Made by a program: the position numbers and the translations under genes
Notes under the pieces: model-generated
What the model saw: the letters and a program-made list of their open reading frames with translations, nothing else
The model's database searches: none
Told to the model about the DNA's origin: nothing
From: Methylobacterium nodulans ORS 2060
GTDB lineage: Bacteria; Pseudomonadota; Alphaproteobacteria; Rhizobiales; Beijerinckiaceae
Length of the DNA stretch: 64,000 nucleotides
Direction: 5' to 3'
Assembly (NCBI RefSeq): GCF_000022085.1
Contig: NC_011894.1
Location: forward strand, 6,012,501 to 6,076,500
Shown here: one piece after another, positions 58,726 to 64,000 of the stretch
Layout: every line of letters starts with the position of its first letter
How positions within the stretch are numbered: the first letter of the stretch is position 1

Positions 58726-60001
58726 TGACGTTGGTGCGGGTCGGCCCGGGCCGGACGAGGTCGCCGATCCGGTCGAAGAAGGGGGTGGAGTCGTTCTCCG
58801 ACAGACTCACCCGCGGGTCCAGCCCCGCCGCTGCCGCACGGGCGAGGGTCGTCTCGTCGACGATCGCCCCGGCGGGGTCCGTGGCCTCGCCCCGCCCGCC
58901 ATCGGTGCCGTCGGTATCCGCCGAGAGGCCCGCGACGCCCGGCGCCCCGTCGAGGGCGACCGCGAGGGCGAGCGCGTATTCCTGGTTCGGACCGCCCTGA
59001 CCTTCGCCCCGGATCGTCACGGTGAGCTCGCCGCCGGAGATGAGGGCGACCTTGCGCCCCTCCGCGGCCTTCTGCCGGGCGAGCGCCGCATGCTCGGCCG
59101 CCACCTCGCGGGCCTCGCCTTCGAGATCGGCCCCGAGCAGGATCGGCTCGTAGCCCGCGGCCTGCGCCGAGGCAGCCGCGGCCTTCAGGGCGTCGATCGG
59201 CCGGGCGATGATCCGGTACTCGGTGCGCGTGAAGAGCGGATCGCCGGGCTTCGGGCTCTCGTTGGCCGGATCGTTGAGGAGCGCCTCCGCGGCGGGCGGG
59301 AGCGGGATGCCGCGGCGGGCGCAGATGGCGCGGGCATCCGCCAGCGTGGTCGGGTCTGGCACGGTCGGCCCGGAGGCGATCACCGCCGGGTCGTCGCGCG
59401 GCACGTCCGAGATCGCGAGGGTGAGGAGCTTGCCCGCATTGCGGGCGGCGAATGCCAAGCGCCCGCCCTTGATGCGCGAGAGGTGCTTGCGCACGCAGTT
59501 GATCTCGTCGATGGCGGCGCCCGAGCGCAGCAGGGCCTTGGTGATCGCCTGCTTCTCGGCGAGCGTCAGGTCGCCCGCGGGCGCGATCCAGTTCGCCGAG
59601 CCGCCGCCGGAGAGGAGCACCAGGACGAGGTCGTCCGGCCCGGCCGCGGCGGCCAGCTCCAGGCTGCGGCGGGTGGCGTCGATGCCGGCCTGGTCCGGCA
59701 CCGGATGGCCGGCCTCCACCACGGCGATGAGCCCGGCGGGCTCGCCGTAGCCGTGTCGGGCGACCGCCTGCCCGACGAGCCGGTCGGGCCCGAGGCCGTG
59801 CACCTCGCGATAATGCCGCTCGGCCACCGCCGCCATGCTGGCGCCCGCCTTGCCGGCGCCCAGGATCACGAGGCGCCCGGCCGGCGGCGGGGGCAGCTCC
59901 GGCACCAGGCAGCCGCGGGGATGGGCCGCCGTCACGGCGTCGTCGAGGAGGCGCAGCAGCAGCGCGCGGCGGGCATCGGCAGGGGAGGGGGAGGCGGTCA
60001 C
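58697..60001 (-). CDS. gckA: glycerate 2-kinase (type 2, GckA/TtuD family)
   Basis: The 434-residue protein starts at GTG and has the family motifs RLVILGAGKAGASMAAVAER (about 43-62), VEAGHPVPDQAGIDATRRSL (about 95), LVLLSGGGSANWIAPAGDLT (about 128) and KHLSRIKGGRLAFAARNAGK; the C-terminal part has LISGGELTVTIRGEGQGGPN and LSADTDGTDGG. It phosphorylates glycerate, an essential step in the serine cycle of methylotrophs (gckA) and in tartrate or glyoxylate use (ttuD). In this presumed Methylobacterium context the serine cycle role is favoured. Upstream neighbour: an EamA exporter. Confidence 0.9.
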   Translation of the reverse strand: MTASPSPADARRALLLRLLDDAVTAAHPRGCLVPELPPPPAGRLVILGAGKAGASMAAVAERHYREVHGLGPDRLVGQAVARHGYGEPAGLIAVVEAGHPVPDQAGIDATRRSLELAAAAGPDDLVLVLLSGGGSANWIAPAGDLTLAEKQAITKALLRSGAAIDEINCVRKHLSRIKGGRLAFAARNAGKLLTLAISDVPRDDPAVIASGPTVPDPTTLADARAICARRGIPLPPAAEALLNDPANESPKPGDPLFTRTEYRIIARPIDALKAAAASAQAAGYEPILLGADLEGEAREVAAEHAALARQKAAEGRKVALISGGELTVTIRGEGQGGPNQEYALALAVALDGAPGVAGLSADTDGTDGGRGEATDPAGAIVDETTLARAAAAGLDPRVSLSENDSTPFFDRIGDLVRPGPTRTNVNDCRIILVG

Positions 60002-60026
60002 GGGGCGGATCCTCGCTCGTTCGTCG

Positions 60027-61013
60027 TCATTCTGGTCGAAGGGTCAGCGGCGCCGGGGGGCGGGCGACCGCGATGCCGATGAGAATCAGGGCGCCGCCGA
60101 GGGCCTGGGGCCCGCTCAGGGCCTCGCCGAGGACGAGCCAGCCGAGGGCCGCCGCCGCCACCGCTTCGAGGAAGATGACGAGCGACGAGAAGCCGGCCGG
60201 CAGCCGGCCGAGCGCCACCGAGAGCAGGCCCTGGCCGCCCGCATGGCTGAGCAGCGCCAGCGCGACGAGGCCGGCGATCGCGCCCGCCGAATGCGGCAGG
60301 ACGGGCCGCGTCTCGGCGACGAGGACGACACCGAGGAGCACGAGGGCCGTGACGCAGGAGGCCACGAAGGTGACCCGGGCGGCGCCGAGCCCGCGCGCGC
60401 GGGCGCGCTCCACCGCCAGGAAGTAGAGGGCGAAGAACACGGCCGTGACGACCCCGTCCCGGTCGCCCGCGAGGCGGGCCGGATCGACCTGGACCGACTG
60501 GCCGATCAGCGCCGCGCCCCCGGCGAGGCAGAGCGCGAGCCCGGCGAGCGTCGCCAGCGCCGGCCGGCGCCGCAGGCCGATCCAGGCGAAGAGCATCACG
60601 AAGACCGGCGCCGTCGTGGCGAAGAAGGTGGCGTTCGCCACCGTGGTGCCGAGGATCGCCCGGTGCCAGAAGACGAGGTCGCCCGCGAAGGCGAGGCCGG
60701 CCACGAGCGCCGCAGGGTCGAAGGCCTGCCGGCGCAAGTGGGGGCGATGCGCCTCCTCGACGCGCATCCAGCCGTAGAGGGCCGGCAGGGCCAGGGCGAC
60801 GCGCCAGAAGGCGCTGGCGAAGGGGCCAACCTCCGGGCTCACCAGCCGCACGAGCACGGGCGAGACGCCCATCGCCACCGCGCCCAGGAACAGCGCCGCG
60901 AGGGCGAAGCCGGCTCCCTCGCCCGCGGACGCGGACGCGGGGCCGGCGCCGGCTCCGAGGGGAGCCGTCCGCGGGCCGGTCGCGGCCAGATCGGGCAGGG
61001 GCGGACGGGACAT
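60027..61013 (-). CDS. EamA family (DMT) transporter
   Basis: The 328-residue protein has an N-terminal polar tail and ten transmembrane helices arranged as two EamA repeats (residues about 35-165 and 185-315). PEVGPFASAFWRVALALPAL and ANATFFATTAPVFVMLFAWI are typical of the first repeat, and SLVIFLEAVAAAALGWLVLG ends the second. Family members export amino acids or other metabolites. It ends 26 bases before gckA on the same strand, so the two may be transcribed together. Substrate unknown. Confidence 0.88.
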   Translation of the reverse strand: MSRPPLPDLAATGPRTAPLGAGAGPASASAGEGAGFALAALFLGAVAMGVSPVLVRLVSPEVGPFASAFWRVALALPALYGWMRVEEAHRPHLRRQAFDPAALVAGLAFAGDLVFWHRAILGTTVANATFFATTAPVFVMLFAWIGLRRRPALATLAGLALCLAGGAALIGQSVQVDPARLAGDRDGVVTAVFFALYFLAVERARARGLGAARVTFVASCVTALVLLGVVLVAETRPVLPHSAGAIAGLVALALLSHAGGQGLLSVALGRLPAGFSSLVIFLEAVAAAALGWLVLGEALSGPQALGGALILIGIAVARPPAPLTLRPE

Positions 61014-61250
61014 GGGCCGGGCAACTCGGGCGAGAGCGGATCTGTCGGCGAAGGACTATGGCATGTCGCGGCCCGCGTCACCCTGGGGGCGGTGCCGCGT
61101 GCGCCCGATGCTGCTCGGCCATTTGGGGTAAGTCGCCCGCCGGGCTTGGAAGCCCGCCGGAATCGGGAGCCCTTTGGGCAGCCCTTTGGTTGGGATCGGG
61201 AGCCGGCTGGGGTAAGGAGCGCGCTCCCGCCGCCTCTTCCCCGGTCCGCC

Positions 61251-62003
61251 ATGCCCGATCCCGCCCCGAGCCAGCCCGTCGAGAGCCTTGCGGGGGATCC
61301 GGCCTGCGGGCTGCTGCTCCTGTGCGACCACGCCTCGAACGCGGTGCCGGAGGATCTGGGTTCCCTCGGGCTCGAGGCCCCGCATTTCGAGCGGCACATC
61401 GCCTACGATATCGGCGCGGCCGCGGTGACGCGCTCGCTCAGCCGGCGGCTCGGGGTGCCGGCACTGCTCACCACCTTCTCGCGCCTCGTCATCGACCCGA
61501 ACCGGGGCCGGGACGACCCGACGCTCGTCATGCGCCTCTCGGACGGCACGGTGGTGCCGGCCAATGCCCGCATCGGCCCCGAGGGCGTGGCGGCGCGAAT
61601 CGCCCGATTCTACGACCCCTACGACCACGCGATCGCGGCGGCGCTCGCCGCGGCGCGGGCGGCCGGCCGGCCTCCGGCCGTGGTGGCGGTGCACAGCTTC
61701 ACGCCTGCATGGCGCGGCAAGCCGCGGCCCTGGGATGTCGGCATCCTGTGGGACGGGCAGGACGGCCGCATCGCCCTGCCGCTGCTCGCGGGCCTGCAGG
61801 CGGATCCGGCGGGGCTCACGGTCGGCGACAACGAGCCCTATGCGGGCGGGCTGCCGGGCGACACCCTCGACCGTCACGCGAGCGCGGAGGGCCTGCCGAA
61901 CGCGCTGATCGAGATCCGCCAGGACCTGATCGCCGAGACGGCCGGGCAGGAGGCCTGGGCGGCCCGGTTTGCGGGGCTGCTCGCGCCGCTCATGGCGGCT
62001 TGA
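61251..62003 (+). CDS. N-formylglutamate amidohydrolase family protein, short form
   Basis: The 250-residue protein contains LLLLCDHASNAVPEDLGSLG (metal-site DHASN, about 21-40), HIAYDIGAAAVTRSLSRRLG, FSRLVIDPNRGRDDPTLVMR and VAVHSFTPAWRGKPRPWDVG (HSFTP, about 140), the standard FGase/HutG-like set. It is about 45 residues shorter than the paralogue at 47377 and belongs to a different subgroup (PF05013). The true substrate may be another N-formyl or N-acyl amide. It precedes DUF1244 and GapR genes on the + strand. Confidence 0.87.
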   Translation: MPDPAPSQPVESLAGDPACGLLLLCDHASNAVPEDLGSLGLEAPHFERHIAYDIGAAAVTRSLSRRLGVPALLTTFSRLVIDPNRGRDDPTLVMRLSDGTVVPANARIGPEGVAARIARFYDPYDHAIAAALAAARAAGRPPAVVAVHSFTPAWRGKPRPWDVGILWDGQDGRIALPLLAGLQADPAGLTVGDNEPYAGGLPGDTLDRHASAEGLPNALIEIRQDLIAETAGQEAWAARFAGLLAPLMAA

Positions 62004-62057
62004 CGCCCGCACCCGGACCGCCGACCTGAGGCTGTGTCGCGTTTAAGGAGGCGATCG

Positions 62058-62363
62058 ATGCACGAGATCGACGAGACCACCCGCACCGAACTCGAAGCGG
62101 CGGTGTTCCGCCGCCTCGTGGCGCATCTCCAGGCGCGCACCGACGTGCAGAACATCGACCTCATGAACCTCGCCGGCTTCTGCCGGAACTGCCTGTCGAA
62201 CTGGCTCAAGGAGGCTGCCGACGCACGCGGCCTGCCGCTCACCAAGGAGGAGAGCCGCGAGCACGTCTACGGCATGCCCTACGAGACCTGGAAGGCGAAG
62301 CACCAGAAGGAGGCCACGCCCGAGCAGCAGGCGGCCTTCGCGGCTCAGACCGAGACGCACTGA
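62058..62363 (+). CDS. DUF1244 family protein
   Basis: The 101-residue protein has [20 protein letters not shown] and [20 protein letters not shown] followed by [39 protein letters not shown]. That FCRNCLSxWYxxAA segment is the DUF1244 (SMc04008-like) hallmark, a small helical zinc-less protein widespread in alphaproteobacteria. Function is unknown. AAGGAGG lies upstream of the ATG at 62058, a strong ribosome site. Confidence 0.92.
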   Translation: MHEIDETTRTELEAAVFRRLVAHLQARTDVQNIDLMNLAGFCRNCLSNWLKEAADARGLPLTKEESREHVYGMPYETWKAKHQKEATPEQQAAFAAQTETH

Positions 62364-62512
62364 GGCATCGGCCGGGCCGCCGTCGTCATCCCGTGACAAC
62401 GCCGTGGCATGCGGGTGCTTCGCCCCGGCAAGGACTCGGTAAGGTTGAGAGCCTATCAACCCTGGCGAGGGCGCACAGTGCGGAGCGCCGATCCGACAGA
62501 GGAATTCGAGCC

Positions 62513-62779
62513 ATGGCTGCATCTCCCGTGCTCGCGGTCGACAACTCGTCGGTCGCCGCCGACCAGCTCAAGAGCATCATCGAGCGCATCGAGCGCCTGG
62601 AGGAGGAGAAGGCCGGCCTCGCGGGCGACATCAAGGACGTCTACGCCGAGGCGAAGGCGAACGGCTTCGACACCAAGGTCCTGCGCAAGATCATCTCGAT
62701 CCGCAAGCGCGACCACGAGGAGCGCCAGGAGGAGGAGGCGATCCTGGAACTCTACATGCAGGCGCTCGGGATGGCGTAG
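62513..62779 (+). CDS. gapR: GapR (DUF2312) nucleoid-associated protein
   Basis: The 88-residue protein has [20 protein letters not shown] and [20 protein letters not shown], then [20 protein letters not shown] and [11 protein letters not shown], the full DUF2312/GapR pattern. GapR forms a ring-like tetramer around overtwisted AT-rich DNA ahead of replication and transcription forks and supports topoisomerase action. In the class it is usually essential. The GAGGAATTCGAGCC ribosome site supports the start at 62513. Confidence 0.92.
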   Translation: MAASPVLAVDNSSVAADQLKSIIERIERLEEEKAGLAGDIKDVYAEAKANGFDTKVLRKIISIRKRDHEERQEEEAILELYMQALGMA

Positions 62780-62832
62780 GGGTATCCCCTGTCTGCCCGA
62801 GATCGTGCAGGCAGATGCTGTCCGGGCAGATT

Positions 62833-63651
62833 CTATGCGGGCCGGGCGGCGAGCCGCGCGCCGGCGAGGCGGTGGAGCGCCACCGCGCCGGCCGCCGCCA
62901 CGTTGAGGGAATCGACGCCCGGTGCCATGGCGATGCGCACCCGGCGGGAGCGGGCCATCAGCGCCTCCGGCAGCCCGGTCCCCTCGGTTCCGAGCAGCAG
63001 GAGCGCCCGGGGGAGCGGCGGCAGCGCCGCGATGTCCTCCTCCCCGGCGGGCGTCAGCGCCACCGGCACCAGGCCATGCCGGTGGCAGAGCGCGAGCAGG
63101 GCCTCCCCGTCCGGCACCCGGCCGAAGGGCATCGTCAGGGCGGTGCCGGCCGAGACCCGGATCGCCTTGCGGTAGAGCGGGTCGCAGGTTGCAGCGTCGA
63201 GGATCACCGCATCCGCCCCGAAGGCGGCGGCGTTGCGGAACAGGCCGCCGACATTGTCGTGGTTGGCGAGGCCCACGAGGCCCAGCAGCAGCGCCGGCCC
63301 CTCCGGCACCAGGGCATCCGGATCGGGGTCCGGGCCGCCGCGCCCGATCGCCAGCACGCCCCGGTGGATCGGGAAGCCGGCGAGCGCGCTCATCACGGGG
63401 CGCGGGGCGACGTAGACGGGCGCCGCCGTGCCGGAGGCGGCGAGGAGAGGCATCAGGCCCGGCAGGCGCTCGGGCGCGAGCAGGATCGATTCGGGCCGGA
63501 AGCGCGCGCGGGGCGACAGCAGCACCCGAAGCACCACCTCGCCCTCCGCGACGAAGCGACCCTGGCGCCCGACGAGGTCGCGCTCGCGGATCGCCGCATA
63601 GGCGGCGAGGCGGGGATCGGCGGGATCGTCGATGCGAATCGGGACGACCAA
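62833..63651 (-). CDS. SpoU/TrmH family RNA methyltransferase
   Basis: The 272-residue protein has an N-terminal substrate-binding domain (RERDLVGRQGRFVAEGEVVL) and the SPOUT fold with its three motifs: LGLVGLANHDNVGGLFRNAA (motif 1), ALLLLGTEGTGLPEALMARS (motif 2) and IAMAPGVDSLNVAAAGAVAL (motif 3, SLNV). It 2'-O-methylates rRNA or tRNA using SAM. The target site is not clear. The only in-frame start is TTG at 63651. It is separated by 12 bases from the MaoC gene on the same strand. Confidence 0.9.
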   Translation of the reverse strand: MVVPIRIDDPADPRLAAYAAIRERDLVGRQGRFVAEGEVVLRVLLSPRARFRPESILLAPERLPGLMPLLAASGTAAPVYVAPRPVMSALAGFPIHRGVLAIGRGGPDPDPDALVPEGPALLLGLVGLANHDNVGGLFRNAAAFGADAVILDAATCDPLYRKAIRVSAGTALTMPFGRVPDGEALLALCHRHGLVPVALTPAGEEDIAALPPLPRALLLLGTEGTGLPEALMARSRRVRIAMAPGVDSLNVAAAGAVALHRLAGARLAARPA

Positions 63652-63663
63652 GGCCCGGCCGGG

Positions 63664-64000
63664 TCAGCCCTTGGGAGCGCGGGCCGCGAGCGGGTCGGCC
63701 TCGGCCTTGGTCGGCACCTTCACCAGCGCTTCGCCGTCGAGCACGGTCTCGCCGCCGACGCTGCAGATGCATTTGAGGCGGGCGCGGCGGCGCTCGGGGA
63801 CGAGCTCGGCGACCTCCACGGTGACATCCACCGTGTCGCCGATGCGCACGGGCGCGCGGAAATTCAGGCTCTGGCTGATGTAGACGGCGCCCGGCCCCGG
63901 CAGGCGGGTGCCGAGCACGGCCGAGATCAGCCCCGCCGTGTAGAGGCCGTGGGCGATGCGGGTGCCGAAGGGCGTGCGGGCGGCGAAATGCTCGGAGAGG
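63664..64000 (-). CDS. MaoC family dehydratase, 5' end outside the window
   Basis: The last 112 codons of a MaoC-type hot-dog dehydratase are visible: LSEHFAARTPFGTRIAHGLY then TAGLISAVLGTRLPGPGAVY, with the catalytic GxxIAHG region and SQSLNFRAPVRIGDTVDVTV. It ends with a polar tail DPLAARAPKG. The family hydrates enoyl-CoA thioesters. The start lies beyond 64000 because the reading frame continues open to the edge. The internal ATG at 63918 is not the start since upstream codons carry the catalytic motif. Confidence 0.85.
   Translation of the reverse strand, partial: LSEHFAARTPFGTRIAHGLYTAGLISAVLGTRLPGPGAVYISQSLNFRAPVRIGDTVDVTVEVAELVPERRRARLKCICSVGGETVLDGEALVKVPTKAEADPLAARAPKG

Overview
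The window looks like chromosome from a high-GC alphaproteobacterium of the order Hyphomicrobiales (Rhizobiales), most probably Methylobacterium or a close relative. The pointers are very high third-position GC, phaA-phaB beside phaR, phasins, a type 2 glycerate kinase near pyruvate kinase (serine-cycle enzymes), an EcfG-type general stress sigma factor, a GapR (DUF2312) nucleoid protein, CpdR, and a group I intron in tRNA-Arg(CCU), a position known from this bacterial class. Genus is inference. No prophage, CRISPR array, rRNA operon or intact IS element is visible.

Layout. 1-8.6 kb: DoxX-like and PilZ proteins, a DUF1643 protein, a periplasmic L,D-transpeptidase, a small scar (resolvase remnant plus lower-GC acetyltransferase), the lipid II flippase MurJ, a divergent pair of polyprenyl-phosphate sugar transferase and YdjC-type deacetylase, and superoxide dismutase. 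8.8-16.3 kb: a membrane protein, a PAS-rich HWE-type histidine kinase, the xre-metK-trmB cluster and an acyltransferase-3 protein. 16.3-19.8 kb: split tRNA-Arg(CCU), a thermonuclease-like ORF with heptad repeats and an M48 metallopeptidase lipoprotein. 19.8-24.8 kb: racemase, ferredoxin-NADP reductase and the polyhydroxybutyrate genes phaB, phaA and phaR. 25-28 kb: L32, a helix-hairpin-helix protein, RNase D, LptC and LptA. 28-36 kb: methyltransferase, a putative general-stress locus (sigma factor with a NepR-like N-terminus plus a NepR-like small protein), a glutamine amidotransferase, several small proteins and two phasins.

36-48 kb: an EF-G paralogue, then a locus resembling a partly decayed C5-dicarboxylate pathway: acyl-CoA dehydrogenase remnant, mesaconyl-C4-CoA hydratase-like protein, a TRAP transporter (P, Q, M), a flavin reductase and a CitE-type lyase, followed by an N-formylglutamate amidohydrolase. 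48-56.6 kb: glycosyltransferase, CpdR, glutaredoxin, nitrilase-family amidohydrolase, DsbB/DedA pair, soluble globin-coupled chemoreceptor, L36, TPR protein and hydrolase. 56.6-64 kb: pyruvate kinase, DUF1036, glycerate kinase, EamA exporter, a second N-formylglutamate amidohydrolase, DUF1244, GapR, a SpoU rRNA methyltransferase and a MaoC dehydratase cut by the window edge.

The most striking non-genic feature is a set of mosaic palindromic repeats (called families A, B, C and D here, plus one MITE-like palindrome) filling most gaps longer than about 150 bp. Family B starts directly after the stop codons of three unrelated genes, and family C supplies the stop codon of another and appears to interrupt a small gene. 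I did not find a clearly new multi-gene defence or metabolic system. The best leads are the NepR-sigma fusion, the intron-split tRNA, the repeat families and the decayed acyl-CoA locus.
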